Shown: positions 9,214 through 19,026, counted from the stretch's first letter. The stretch: DNA of 64,000 nucleotides from Tabrizicola_A sp964393035 (GCA_964393035.1 CAYMRX010000003.1:186001-250000), one strand, 5' to 3'. Notes: generated by a model not told the origin, from the sequence alone. Numbers and translations are program-made.

Positions 9214-9977
9214 TCAGGCCATCCAGTTGCCGCCGTCCACGCCGAAGCATTGGGCGACGATGTATTTCGCTTCATCTGTTGCAAGGAACACGGCCATGCC
9301 GGTCAGATCGGCGGCCGTGCCCATCCGGCCAAAGGGCACGGCGGCACCCACCTCGCGCTTCTTCTGCCCCGGCGCCTTGCCTTCGTATTTGGCAAAGAAG
9401 GCGTCCACCCCGTCCCAATGCTCGCCGTCCACCACACCGGGCGCGATGGCATTCACATTGATGCCGTGCTGGATCAGGTTCAGGCCCGCCGATTGCGTCA
9501 GGCTGATGACGGCGGCTTTGGTGGCGCAATAGACCGCGACAAGGCTTTCGCCGCGACGGCCCGCCTGAGACGCCATGTTGATGATCGCGCCCGTGCCGCG
9601 CGGGATCATGTGTCTTGCCGCCGCCTGCATGCAAAAGAGCGTGCCTGCGACGTTCACAGCGAACAGCTTGTCATAATCGGCGCGGGTGATTTCGGCGATG
9701 GGGGCGGCCGAAAACAGTGCGGCGTTGTTGATGAGGATATCGAGCTGCCCCATCTCGGCCACGGCCCTGTCGAACCCGGCATCAATGCTGTCCTGCCGCG
9801 TCACATCCATCTGAATGGCCACGGCCTGCGGACCAAGAGATGCCGCCGCCGCCTGCACCGCCGCCGCGTTGATGTCAGCCAAGGCGACCCGCGCCCCTTC
9901 GGCGATATAGGCACGGGCGAATTCCAGCCCGATGCCCCGCGCAGCCCCGGTGATAAGGGCGGTTTTGACGGAAAGCC

Positions 9978-9981
<4 letters not shown>
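9214..9981 (-). CDS. smoS: Sorbitol (L-iditol/galactitol) dehydrogenase, SDR family
   Basis: NAD-dependent SDR, 255 residues, oxidising D-glucitol to D-fructose in R. sphaeroides. Visible motifs: TGAARGIG nucleotide-binding loop (residues 11-18), NNAA, catalytic Ser in INMASQAGRRGE, YCATK (Tyr/Lys), and the C-terminal GVDGGNWMA typical of SmoS. It overlaps smoK by 4 bp (ATGA) and ends one base before the mtlK start codon, so it is embedded in the polyol operon. Confidence 0.92.
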
Positions 9982-10973
<992 letters not shown>

Positions 10974-10979
10974 ATTTCC

Positions 10980-11810
10980 TCACTTCACCGCGCCAAAGGT
11001 CAGGCCGCGGACGAGTTGTTTTTGGCTGAACCAGCCCATGATCAGGATCGGCGCGATGGCCATGGTGCTGGCCGCCGAGAGTTTCGCGTAGAAAAGCCCC
11101 TGCGGGCTGGAAAAACCCGAGATGAACTTGGTCAGGGGGGCGGCGTCGGTGACGGTCAGGTTGATCGTCCAGAACGCCTCATTCCAGGCCAGAATGATGT
11201 TCAAAAGCACGGTCGAGGCGATGCCTGGAATGGCCATCGGCGTCAGGACATAAAGGATTTCCGATTTCAGGCTGGCACCGTCCATCCGCGCGGCTTCCAG
11301 AATTTCGCCCGGAATTTCCTTGAAATAGGTGTAAAGCATCCAGACGATGATCGGCAGGTTCATCAGCGCCAGCACGACCACCAGCCCGACGCGGGTGTCC
11401 AAAAGCCCCAGCGTCTTGAACAACAGGTAGATCGGCACCAGGACGCCCACGGCGGGCATCATCTTGGTCGACAGCATCCACATCAGCAGGTCTTTGGTCT
11501 TGCGCCCCGGCACAAAGGCCATCGACCACGCCGCCGGGATGGCCAGCGCCAAGCCCAACGCGGTGGAGCCAAGCGCAATGATGACCGAGTTGACGAAGTA
11601 GCGGAAATAGTCGCGCTGTTCGTTCACATCGACATAGTTCTGCAACGTCCAGTCAAAGCCGAGAAAGATCGGCGGCGAGGCGACGGCCTGCGCCTCGGGT
11701 TTGAAGCTGGTCAGCACGGTCCACAGGATCGGGAAGAACAGGATCAGCGCAACCGTCCATGCGGCGGCAGAGTTGATCGCGCGGCGTTGGGTTGTAACGT
11801 GACGGGCCAT
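10980..11810 (-). CDS. smoG: Polyol ABC transporter permease (MalG type)
   Basis: Inner-membrane permease of the sorbitol/mannitol importer, 276 residues. The first membrane segment is AAAWTVALILFFPILWTVLTS, and the EAA loop EAARMDGASLKSEILYVLTP is clear. I prefer the ATG at 11810 because GAGGA sits about 7 bases upstream; the ATG at 11816 directly abuts that site. Only 6 bp separate it from smoK and 9 bp from smoF. Confidence 0.9.
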   Translation of the reverse strand: MARHVTTQRRAINSAAAWTVALILFFPILWTVLTSFKPEAQAVASPPIFLGFDWTLQNYVDVNEQRDYFRYFVNSVIIALGSTALGLALAIPAAWSMAFVPGRKTKDLLMWMLSTKMMPAVGVLVPIYLLFKTLGLLDTRVGLVVVLALMNLPIIVWMLYTYFKEIPGEILEAARMDGASLKSEILYVLTPMAIPGIASTVLLNIILAWNEAFWTINLTVTDAAPLTKFISGFSSPQGLFYAKLSAASTMAIAPILIMGWFSQKQLVRGLTFGAVK

Positions 11811-11819
11811 ATTCATTCC

Positions 11820-12692
11820 TCACGCATCAAGGTTCTTGCCGATGGCGCGCATCAGGAAGAAGGCAACAATATTGGCAAGGATCACCGCGACGACCCCGCC
11901 GGCGGCTGCGGTGCCGACGTCGAAATCCAAAAGGGCTTCCTTGTAGATCAGATAGGGCAGCGTGGTGGATGAGGTGCCGGGGCCGCCATTGGTGGTCACA
12001 AGGATTTCGCCGAAGATGCCCAGCAGGAAGATGGTCTGGATCAGCACCACGACGGTGATCGCGCGGGCCAGATGCGGCAGCATGATGTACCAAAACCGCG
12101 ATACCGGACCGGCGCCGTCCATCTCGGCGGCCTCCAGTTCTTCGGACGACAGCGATTGCAGCGCGGTCAGCAGGATCAGCGTGGCGAAGGGCAACCACTG
12201 CCACGCAACGATCAGGATGATCGAGGCCAGAGGCGCATTGCCCAGAAAATCATAAGGCGACAGGCCAATGAACTTTGCCGCCTCGGCAAACAGCCCATTG
12301 GTCGGGTTCATGAACATGTTCTTCCAGATCAGCGCCGCGACGGGCGGCATGATGAAGAAGGGCGAGATCACCAAGATCCGCACAATGCCCTGACCCCAGA
12401 TCGGCTGGTCAATGAGAAGCGCAATCAGGATGCCCAGAATCACGGTGATGGCCAGCACGCCCACCACCAAAATCAGCGTGTTCACCACCGCGCCGCCAAA
12501 CGCAGGCGACAGCACAAAACGGGTGTAATTGCCAAAGTCGTTAAAACCGGTCCGGTCTGGGTAAAGCAGGTTGTAGCGTTGCAGCGAAAACCAGATTGTC
12601 ATGGCCAAGGGCACGATCATCCAGACCAAAAGCAGGATAACGGTTGGCGACAGCATGGCACGGGCAGCTTTGCGCGAGGATTGCGTGGCCAT
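11820..12692 (-). CDS. smoF: Polyol ABC transporter permease (MalF type)
   Basis: Second inner-membrane permease, 290 residues from ATG 12692, which has GGAG 9 bases upstream; the ATG 30 bases further up lacks a good site. About six membrane segments (for example LSPTVILLLVWMIVPLAMTIW) and the EAA loop EAAEMDGAGPVSRFWYIMLP mark the MalF group. Gene order smoE-smoF-smoG-smoK-smoS-mtlK supports sorbitol/mannitol uptake. Confidence 0.9.
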   Translation of the reverse strand: MATQSSRKAARAMLSPTVILLLVWMIVPLAMTIWFSLQRYNLLYPDRTGFNDFGNYTRFVLSPAFGGAVVNTLILVVGVLAITVILGILIALLIDQPIWGQGIVRILVISPFFIMPPVAALIWKNMFMNPTNGLFAEAAKFIGLSPYDFLGNAPLASIILIVAWQWLPFATLILLTALQSLSSEELEAAEMDGAGPVSRFWYIMLPHLARAITVVVLIQTIFLLGIFGEILVTTNGGPGTSSTTLPYLIYKEALLDFDVGTAAAGGVVAVILANIVAFFLMRAIGKNLDA

Positions 12693-12795
12693 GGGGGAAC
12701 TCCGTTTTGGAACGGCCGACATCTTGGCAGGCGGCGGCAGACAGGAAAGGCACAGCGACCGCGGCGGTTGAGAGTGTCACGGTCGCTGTCAGGTG

Positions 12796-12819
12796 GGCCC
12801 CTCCCCATGGGGAAGGGCC
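12796..12819. promoter_or_regulatory. Intra-operon hairpin between smoE and smoF
   Basis: GGCCC-C-TCCCC (12796-12806) pairs with GGGGA-A-GGGCC (12809-12819): two 5-bp stem blocks around one internal mismatch. It lies in the 143-bp gap separating the binding-protein gene from the permease genes and lacks a U-tract on either strand. Such hairpins often stabilise the upstream segment, giving excess binding protein. The role here is inferred from position. Confidence 0.5.
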
Positions 12820-12835
12820 GGTATCCCTGGGAGGA

Positions 12836-14146
12836 TTACTTGATATAGCCTGCGGCCGTCATCTCGTCGGTGACCAAGGCCTGTGCCGCAGCCAAAGCCT
12901 CATCCACCGACTTCTGCCCGGCAAGGGCAGCCGAGAATTCCTGGCCGACACTGGTGCCAAGGCCCTGGAATTCCGGGATCGCCACGAACTGCACACCGAC
13001 GTAAGGAACCGGCTTCACAGTCGGAGCATTCGGGTCAGCGGCGTTGATCGAGTCGATCGTCATCTTGGCGAAGGGGATCGACGCATATTCCGGGTTGGAA
13101 TACAGCGAGGTGCGGGTGCCCGGAGGCACGTTCGCCCAGCCTTCTTTGGACGCGACAAGGGCCAGATAGTCCTTGTTGGTCGCCCAGTTGATGAAGGCCT
13201 TGGCCGCATCCTGCTTCTGGCTGGAAGCCGGGATCGCCAGCGACCAGGCCCAGAGCCAGTTGCCGCGCTTGCCCAGACCATTGTCAGGCGCCAAAGCGAA
13301 GCCAACCTTGTCGGCCACGGTCGAATCCTTGCCGGTCACGAACGAAGCCGCAACCGTGGCGTCGATCCACATGCCGCACTTGCCCTGTTGGAACAGCGTC
13401 AGGTTTTCGTTGAAGCCGTTGTTCGACGCGCCGGGCGGGCCGTATTCGGTCATCACGCGCAGATAGGTTTCCAGCGTGGCTTTCCATTCCGGCTGGTCAA
13501 ACTGCGGCACCCAAGCCTCATCGAACCAGCGCGCGCCGAACGAGTTCGACATGGCGGTCAGGAAGGCCATGTTTTCACCCCAGCCGGCCTTGCCGCGCAG
13601 GCAGATGCCATACTGTTCTTTCGACTTGTCGGTCATCGCCTTGGCGGCGGCCTCAATGTCGGCCCAGGTCGGCGCATCGGCCATGGTCAGGCCGGCGGCC
13701 TCCATCAGGTCCTTGCGATACATGACCATCGAGCTTTCGCCATAGAAGGGCGAAGCCATCAGGTTGCCGTCAACGGTCAGACCGCCCCGGATCGCGGGCA
13801 GAAGATCGTCCACGTCGTAATCGGCGGGCAGATCGTTCAGGCTGGCAAGCCAACCCTGCTTGCCCCAGATCGGAACTTCATAGGTGCCGATGGTCAAGAC
13901 GTCATACTGGCCGCCATTGGTGGCGATGTCGGTGGTGACGTTCTGGCGCAGCACGTTTTCTTCCAGCGTCACCCATTCGACCTTGATGTCGGGGTTCTTG
14001 GCATAGAAATCGTCCATCAGACCCTGCATGCGGATCATGTCGCCGTTGTTCACGGTCGCCACGGTGATGGTGGTTTCGGCCATGGCCGCGCCGGTCAGCG
14101 CAACGAAAGCCGTCGCGCCGAGAAGCGCGCGAAGCGAAACAGTCAT
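12836..14146 (-). CDS. smoE: Periplasmic sorbitol/mannitol-binding protein
   Basis: Extracytoplasmic solute-binding protein (family 1), 436 residues. It starts with a Sec signal peptide, MTVSLRALLGATAFVALTGAAMA, cleaved before ETTITVATVNNGD. The body has the YDVLTIGTYEVPIWGKQGWL and GLGKRGNWLWAWSLAIPASS segments seen in Rhodobacter SmoE. ATG 14146 is preceded by GGGAGGA; an ATG 30 bases upstream would disrupt the signal peptide. It heads the polyol operon, with its promoter region at 14147-14315. Confidence 0.92.
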   Translation of the reverse strand: MTVSLRALLGATAFVALTGAAMAETTITVATVNNGDMIRMQGLMDDFYAKNPDIKVEWVTLEENVLRQNVTTDIATNGGQYDVLTIGTYEVPIWGKQGWLASLNDLPADYDVDDLLPAIRGGLTVDGNLMASPFYGESSMVMYRKDLMEAAGLTMADAPTWADIEAAAKAMTDKSKEQYGICLRGKAGWGENMAFLTAMSNSFGARWFDEAWVPQFDQPEWKATLETYLRVMTEYGPPGASNNGFNENLTLFQQGKCGMWIDATVAASFVTGKDSTVADKVGFALAPDNGLGKRGNWLWAWSLAIPASSQKQDAAKAFINWATNKDYLALVASKEGWANVPPGTRTSLYSNPEYASIPFAKMTIDSINAADPNAPTVKPVPYVGVQFVAIPEFQGLGTSVGQEFSAALAGQKSVDEALAAAQALVTDEMTAAGYIK

Positions 14147-14169
14147 GGTATCCTCCCTCGGAAGCGATG

Positions 14170-14222
14170 TGAGCATTTAATCGCTGAATGAGAAAATGCC
14201 CACTACATGAGCAAATCGTCAA
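14170..14222 (-). promoter_or_regulatory. smoE promoter region with three TGAG boxes at 19-nt period
   Basis: Between smoC and smoE, three short direct repeats (plus strand TGAGCA, TGAGAA, TGAGCA) start at 14170, 14189 and 14208, exactly 19 bases apart. On the minus strand a -35-like TTGACG (14222-14217) precedes them, with a weak GCATTT at the expected -10 distance. A 5-bp hairpin GCCTG/CAGGC (14223-14237) sits just upstream. I infer a binding array for SmoC, encoded immediately upstream. Confidence 0.45.
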
Positions 14223-14315
14223 GCCTGTTTTTCAGGCGGCGTGAGAAATTCGTTGCCGCACTGCGGCGCGGCGGTGGAAGTCGTTGATTTTGCTTTGCAG
14301 GAGTAGATGGCCCGA

Positions 14316-15272
14316 TCAGGCCAAGAGCGCCCTTGCGGTCAGTTCATCCGTCACCAACCCGTTGACGATTCGCGCCAGAAGCGCGCCGCGAATGGCCGGA
14401 ACCTTGGTTTCACCTGCGGCGATACCGATAGACGGACGGTCCAGCCCCGGTTCAACCCGCACCCCGCCGGTGCGACGGTTGGTGCCAAGATCGAGATAGC
14501 GACCTTCAGTGTTAAAGACCCAACCCGCCACTTCGCCCACGGCACCCGCAGCCTGCATCTCGTCCAGTTCGGCCCGGCTGACAAAGCCATCCTTCAGAAG
14601 GGGTGCATCGTTTGACATCTGGCCAATACCGACGAAAATCACATCCGCCGCGCGTGCCAGATCGACCACCTTGCGCACCGGGGGCAAGGCATGGAAGGCC
14701 GCATTCTCCTCGGGCGTGGGAGAGATCACCGGCACGGGCATAGGGTAATGCGGCGCATGCACCTTGTCGGCCAGCCGCATGACCACATCGAAAAATGACG
14801 CGGACCCATCCGGCGCGATGTTCCCGATCAACGAAACCAACCGGTGCTGCCCCGCCACAATGCCGTCTTCCATGGCATCGACCATGCCCCGCAAGGCCCG
14901 TCCGGTTCCCACCGCGACAACCGAGGGCTCCTCCATCCGCAGGAACCGCTCCAACTCGCCCGCCGCGGCCGAGGCAATCGCCCGAACCCCATCTCCCGTG
15001 GCCCCAAGCCCCGGCGCAACCCGGCACCGTGTCAGGTTGAACCGTTCGCTCAGCGCCTGTTCCAGATCAAGGCAAACACCGATCCGGTGGTTCAGCCGCA
15101 CATGGATCAACCCTTCGGCCACCGCCCGGCTGACAAGCCGCTGCGCCCTTTGCCGCGAAACGCCCAACTCTTTCGCGATCTGGTCCTGCGTCAATCCGCC
15201 GACATAATACAGCCAACCCGCCCGGGCGGCCTCGTCATGCAAGGAAGGTTCAGGATCGGCGCGAAGGGTCAT
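14316..15272 (-). CDS. smoC: SorC/DeoR-type sugar-binding transcriptional regulator of the polyol operon
   Basis: 318-residue regulator. An N-terminal helix-turn-helix (GLTQDQIAKELGVSRQRAQRLVSRA, about residues 26-50) is followed by a sugar-binding effector domain (VVAVGTGRALRGMV, GIGQMSNDAPLLKDGF, GIAAGETKVPAIRGALLARIVNGLVTD). It resembles SmoC of R. sphaeroides and senses a phosphorylated or free polyol (family knowledge). Its start overlaps the HAD hydrolase stop by 4 bp and it is read toward smoE. Candidate operator boxes lie downstream at 14170-14211. Confidence 0.88.
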   Translation of the reverse strand: MTLRADPEPSLHDEAARAGWLYYVGGLTQDQIAKELGVSRQRAQRLVSRAVAEGLIHVRLNHRIGVCLDLEQALSERFNLTRCRVAPGLGATGDGVRAIASAAAGELERFLRMEEPSVVAVGTGRALRGMVDAMEDGIVAGQHRLVSLIGNIAPDGSASFFDVVMRLADKVHAPHYPMPVPVISPTPEENAAFHALPPVRKVVDLARAADVIFVGIGQMSNDAPLLKDGFVSRAELDEMQAAGAVGEVAGWVFNTEGRYLDLGTNRRTGGVRVEPGLDRPSIGIAAGETKVPAIRGALLARIVNGLVTDELTARALLA

Positions 15273-15955
15273 GCGGGGCGGGGTCTTTCCGGGCCTGTGG
15301 TTTCGGGATCAATCTGCAAGAACTGCGCAAAGGAATCAAACATGCGCTTGGCCCTAGCATCTTCCGGGGCATCAATCACCATCCCCTTTAGATGACTTCC
15401 CCCGGTGAAACGCCACACTTCCATCCCCGCAGCAAGCGCCGCGCGGACCCCGGTCAAACTGTCCTCGACAACCAGACACCGCGCAGGGTCCACCCCCATC
15501 CGCGCCGCCGCATGCAGAAAGAGATCGGGCGCAGGCTTGCCCCGCGCCACCTCGGATGCGGTGAAAACCCGCCCCTCCACCAGCCGATCCAACCCGACCA
15601 GCTTTAATGACATCGCCGCACGGCGCGGGCTGGAGGACGTCGCCACACAAAACGGCAGGCGCAGCGCCTGCAACACCTCTGCCACATGGGGCATCACCTG
15701 CAACTCGCGTTCAAAGGCCGCCAAGAGCCGCGTGCGATAGGCGTCTTCAAAGCTGTCCGGCAGGTCCAGCCCGAAATCCTTGCGGATCGTCGCCATCACC
15801 GTCGGATAGCTGCGCCCCAGAAAATGCCGGGCGACATAGGCCATATCGACCACCACCCCCAACCCGGCAAGTTCGGCGATCAGCATCCGGGCCGAAATGA
15901 CCTCTGAATCGATCAGCACCCCATCGCAATCAAAGATCACCAGATCTGCCATCAT
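15269..15955 (-). CDS. HAD-IA family hydrolase (beta-phosphoglucomutase/phosphatase-like)
   Basis: 228-residue HAD hydrolase. Motif I is FDCDGVLIDSE (nucleophile D9, acid D11), motif II CVATSSSPRRAAMSLK, and motif III/IV GKPAPDLFLHAAARMG with VVEDSLTGVRAALAAGM. Sub-group HAD-IA includes sugar-phosphate phosphatases and beta-phosphoglucomutases. Being translationally coupled (4-bp overlaps) to smoC downstream and the AraC regulator upstream, it may remove or salvage a sugar phosphate arising from polyol metabolism (inference). Two adjacent ATGs (15955, 15952) both fit. Confidence 0.82.
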   Translation of the reverse strand: MMADLVIFDCDGVLIDSEVISARMLIAELAGLGVVVDMAYVARHFLGRSYPTVMATIRKDFGLDLPDSFEDAYRTRLLAAFERELQVMPHVAEVLQALRLPFCVATSSSPRRAAMSLKLVGLDRLVEGRVFTASEVARGKPAPDLFLHAAARMGVDPARCLVVEDSLTGVRAALAAGMEVWRFTGGSHLKGMVIDAPEDARAKRMFDSFAQFLQIDPETTGPERPRPA

Positions 15956-16830
15956 CCCCCCTCAAGCCGCCGCCGGTATTCGCTGCACGACATGCCCATG
16001 CCGCGCCGGAATGCCCGCGCGAAATAGGCCGGATCGTCAAACCCCAGCGCAAAACCCACCTCTTGCGCCCGCATCCGGGTATAGGCGAGCAATCGGCAGG
16101 CTTCGCGCAGCCGTGTCGTCTCTAAAAAGCCCTGTGCCGAAAGACCGGTGGCGGCAAGACAGAGACGGCGCAAATGGCGTTCTGATACCGCCAAGGCCAT
16201 TGCGTAATCCGCCATTTGCCAGCCATCCGCAAGATGCGCGCGGATCAGCTCCTCGAACCGGATCATCCTTGCATCCCCTTCCGAATGTTCCGGGCGCTCA
16301 CCGCCGGCTTCGGCCACGGCACAGCAGAGCATCAAAGCTGCGGCCCTGAGTTTCAGCCGCCTGAACGGATCGGGGGTCGCGTGCAGGCGGGCAAGGTTTT
16401 GAAACAAGTGTTCCGTATTGCCTGCACCTGTCACAAAAGGCGCCTCCAGCGCGGCGCGCGTTGTGGCATCGGGGCCGAAAAGTTCCGGGAAATCGGTGGC
16501 GGGCAGGGTCAGCACAAAGCCCTGCGTTCCTGCGGCAAAGCCAAAGCCATGCACATGACCGCGCGGTATGTTCATCAAGAAAGGAGAATGTCCGTGCATC
16601 GCCCGGCCGTCGATCGACAATCGTGCCTCTCCGGAAAGGATCAAGAAGATCTGATGCAAATGCAAATGCCGATGTGGCGCGATCTGCCACTCCAGCCCCG
16701 CCGCGCGATCGGTGATGGTTTCAATATGAACAAGGTCGGGAAACGGGCTTTGTTCGCCGTATAGCTGCCAAGAGGGTATTTTCACCGTTGCCATGGCCGG
16801 ATAATGCCAGTTTTTTGACATATCGTCCAT
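15952..16830 (-). CDS. AraC-family transcriptional regulator, probable PobR
   Basis: 292 residues from ATG 16830 (ATG 16821 also possible). The N-terminal cupin-like effector domain includes HRHLHLHQIFLILSGEARL and IPRGHVHGFGF. The C-terminal double helix-turn-helix has the AraC signature (VGFALGFDDPAYFARAFRRG, SEYRRRLEGG). It is divergent from pobA with only 49 bp between starts. AraC-type PobR activates pobA with 4-hydroxybenzoate in many proteobacteria, so I infer that role. Oddly, its 3' end overlaps the HAD gene of the polyol block. Confidence 0.82.
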   Translation of the reverse strand: MDDMSKNWHYPAMATVKIPSWQLYGEQSPFPDLVHIETITDRAAGLEWQIAPHRHLHLHQIFLILSGEARLSIDGRAMHGHSPFLMNIPRGHVHGFGFAAGTQGFVLTLPATDFPELFGPDATTRAALEAPFVTGAGNTEHLFQNLARLHATPDPFRRLKLRAAALMLCCAVAEAGGERPEHSEGDARMIRFEELIRAHLADGWQMADYAMALAVSERHLRRLCLAATGLSAQGFLETTRLREACRLLAYTRMRAQEVGFALGFDDPAYFARAFRRGMGMSCSEYRRRLEGG

Positions 16831-16879
16831 TCGGCTTTTCCCAGACCTCCGCCATGGTCGGCAAAAAGGGGAAAGAACC

Positions 16880-18049
16880 ATGCGCACACAAGTGGCCATC
16901 ATCGGGGGTGGGCCTTCGGGGCTGTTGCTGTCACAGCTTTTGAACAAGGCAGGCATCGCGACGGTGGTGCTGGAGCGCAAGACCCGTGACTATGTGCTGT
17001 CCCGCATCCGCGCCGGGGTGCTGGAAACCGGCGCCGTCGATCTGATCCGCGCGGCCGGGGCTGGCGCGCGGATGGATCGCGAGGGGCATTTGCATGACGG
17101 CTGCCATCTCGCGTCCAATGGCCGGATGTTTCATGTCGATTTCAAGGAGAGCTGCGGCAAACAGGTGATGGTCTACGGCCAGACCGAGGTGACAAAAGAC
17201 CTGTATGACGCGCAGGATGCCATCGGCGCCACGGTCATTCATGAAGCGGATGACGTTGCATTGCACGATCTGACGAGTGAAGCCCCCCATGTCACCTATC
17301 GCCTGAATGACCAACCGCAGCGGTTGGACTGTGATTTTGTCGCAGGCTGCGATGGCTTTCATGGTGTCAGCCGCCAAAGCATACCGGCCGATGTGCGGCG
17401 TGAATTTGAGAAGGTCTATCCCTTTGGTTGGCTTGGCGTTTTGTCGCGCACCCCTCCTGTTGAGCAGGAACTCATCTACGCCGCGCACGACCGCGGCTTT
17501 GCCCTCGCCTCGATGCGCAACCCGCTGTTGTCGCGCTATTACATTCAGGTTCCGCTGACGGACACGGTCGAGGATTGGTCGGATGATGCCTTCTGGGCTG
17601 AATTCAAACGTCGCATGCCGGCCCATATTGCCGCCCGGCTTGTCAAGGGGCCCTCCATCGAAAAATCCATCGCGCCGCTGCGGTCTTTCGTGACGGAGCC
17701 CATGCGTTGGGGTCGGCTGTTTCTCTGTGGGGATGCCGCGCATATCGTGCCCCCCACCGGGGCTAAGGGTCTGAATCTTGCCGCCTCGGATGTGCATTAC
17801 CTGTTCGAAGGGCTGGTGCAGCATTACCGGCAAGGCCAAAGCGCCGGGATCGACGCCTATTCGCAGCGTGCCTTGGCCCGCATCTGGCAGGCGATGCGGT
17901 TTTCATGGTCGCTGACCACCATGATGCACCGCTTTCCCGGTGCCTCCGACTATGAACGGCGCATGCAGGACAGCGAGTTGGCGCAACTGGAAACCAATCC
18001 GACTGCACGCAGGTTGATGGCCGAAAATTACACGGGCCTGCCCTACTAG
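16880..18049 (+). CDS. pobA: 4-hydroxybenzoate 3-monooxygenase
   Basis: FAD-dependent NADPH hydroxylase converting 4-hydroxybenzoate to protocatechuate; 389 residues, the usual size. FAD motifs: VAIIGGGPSGLLLSQLL (residues 5-21), the DG motif GCDGFHG, and GDAAHIVPPTGAKGLNLA. Arg44 (SRIRAG) and the SxR/SRYY segment SMRNPLLSRYYIQVP match substrate-contacting positions of Pseudomonas PHBH. GGGGAAAG precedes the ATG. A TTGACA at 16815-16820, inside the 5' end of the divergent regulator gene, could be its -35. It would complete the alkylphenol route encoded alongside. Confidence 0.95.
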   Translation: MRTQVAIIGGGPSGLLLSQLLNKAGIATVVLERKTRDYVLSRIRAGVLETGAVDLIRAAGAGARMDREGHLHDGCHLASNGRMFHVDFKESCGKQVMVYGQTEVTKDLYDAQDAIGATVIHEADDVALHDLTSEAPHVTYRLNDQPQRLDCDFVAGCDGFHGVSRQSIPADVRREFEKVYPFGWLGVLSRTPPVEQELIYAAHDRGFALASMRNPLLSRYYIQVPLTDTVEDWSDDAFWAEFKRRMPAHIAARLVKGPSIEKSIAPLRSFVTEPMRWGRLFLCGDAAHIVPPTGAKGLNLAASDVHYLFEGLVQHYRQGQSAGIDAYSQRALARIWQAMRFSWSLTTMMHRFPGASDYERRMQDSELAQLETNPTARRLMAENYTGLPY

Positions 18050-18912
18050 GCCCGCAAGATCCGCATCGCGTTTTCTTTCAGGATCAAGGGCCGCACCTCC
18101 TCCTTGAAAGCGGCCTTGTCAAAGGCATCGAGCCATTTTTCCGGCGCGATCATCGGCCAGTCGCTGCCGAACAGCATCTTGTGCTTCAAGAGGCTGTTGG
18201 CATAGCGGATCAGGTTTTCGGGAAAATATTTCGGCGACCAGCCAGACAGGTCGATGTAAACATTGGGCTTGTGTTGCGCCACGGCCAAGGCCTCGTCCTG
18301 CCATGGGAAAGACGGATGCGCCATGATGATGGTCATGTCGGGAAAATCTACCGCAACGTCATCCAGATAAAGCGGGTTTGAATACTTCAACCGCATCCCG
18401 TTGCCGCCCCGCATCCCCGATCCCACCCCGGTCTGCCCGGTGTGAAACAGCGCAATTCCGCCTTCCCCGGCAATCGCCTCATAAAGCCCATAAGCCGAAC
18501 GATCGTTCGGATAGAATCCCATTTGGGTCGGATGAAACTTGAACCCCTTGATGCCAAAATCACGCATGAGACGCCGCGCCTCTCGCGCCCCAAGCTTGCC
18601 CTTCGCGGGGTCGATGCTGGCAAAGGGGATCAGAATGTCTGAATTTTCAGCCGCAATTCGAGCAACTTCTTCGTTGGCATAGCGGCGATAGCCCGTCTCA
18701 CGCTCGGCATCGACGGGGAAGATTACGGCGGCAATGTTCTGCGCCCGATAATGCGCGGCCGTTTCCTCTATGGTCGGCGGATGCGCCCAAGCTGCGCCGA
18801 AATATTTCGCCATCGCCGCCTGCAAATCGTCATAGCCATCATCGGCATGGCAACCGCAGGGTTCTTCAGCATGGGTGTGAAAATCTATCGCCCGGACTGA
18901 TGCGAAGTCTAC
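18046..18912 (-). CDS. Amidohydrolase-family enzyme, probable 4-hydroxyphenyl-beta-ketoacyl-CoA hydrolase
   Basis: 288-residue Amidohydro_2 protein. Metal-binding motifs: N-terminal DFHTHAEEP (HxH), KGFKFHPTQMGF, IIMAHPSFPW and LFGSDWP. Members of this group include CouO, which cleaves 4-hydroxyphenyl-beta-ketoacyl-CoA to 4-hydroxybenzoate plus acyl-CoA in p-coumarate degradation. Here it would cleave the aroylacetyl-CoA made by the neighbouring carboxylase and CoA ligase (inference). ATG 18912 has AAGGAG upstream. The stop codon shares the bases CTAG with the convergent pobA stop. An IclR-type operator lies in its upstream region. Confidence 0.78.
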   Translation of the reverse strand, partial: VDFASVRAIDFHTHAEEPCGCHADDGYDDLQAAMAKYFGAAWAHPPTIEETAAHYRAQNIAAVIFPVDAERETGYRRYANEEVARIAAENSDILIPFASIDPAKGKLGAREARRLMRDFGIKGFKFHPTQMGFYPNDRSAYGLYEAIAGEGGIALFHTGQTGVGSGMRGGNGMRLKYSNPLYLDDVAVDFPDMTIIMAHPSFPWQDEALAVAQHKPNVYIDLSGWSPKYFPENLIRYANSLLKHKMLFGSDWPMIAPEKWLDAFDKAAFKEEVRPLILKENAMRILRA

Positions 18913-19000
18913 CATTTCGCGCTCCTTTGCCCTGACGCTGGCCATGGGTGCGCCATCTGGCCACGACAAGGCTTGCCATGCAAAGCCCGATGCGCCACCG

Positions 19001-19015
19001 TTTCACCAAGTGAAA
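19001..19015. promoter_or_regulatory. IclR-type palindromic operator, copy 1
   Basis: Perfect inverted repeat TTTCAC-CAA-GTGAAA in the divergent region between the amidohydrolase and the iclR-family gene, only 11 bp before the iclR ATG. That position would let the regulator repress itself. A near-identical copy is at 19829-19843, and the flanks (CCG before, T after) are also conserved. Confidence 0.65.
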
Positions 19016-19026
19016 TCAGGGGCGCC

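Noticed and set aside
16815..16843. Full sigma-70 promoter for pobA
   Set aside because: TTGACA is present at 16815-16820, but the -10 position (TTCCCA) is poor; an activator-dependent promoter is possible but not shown.
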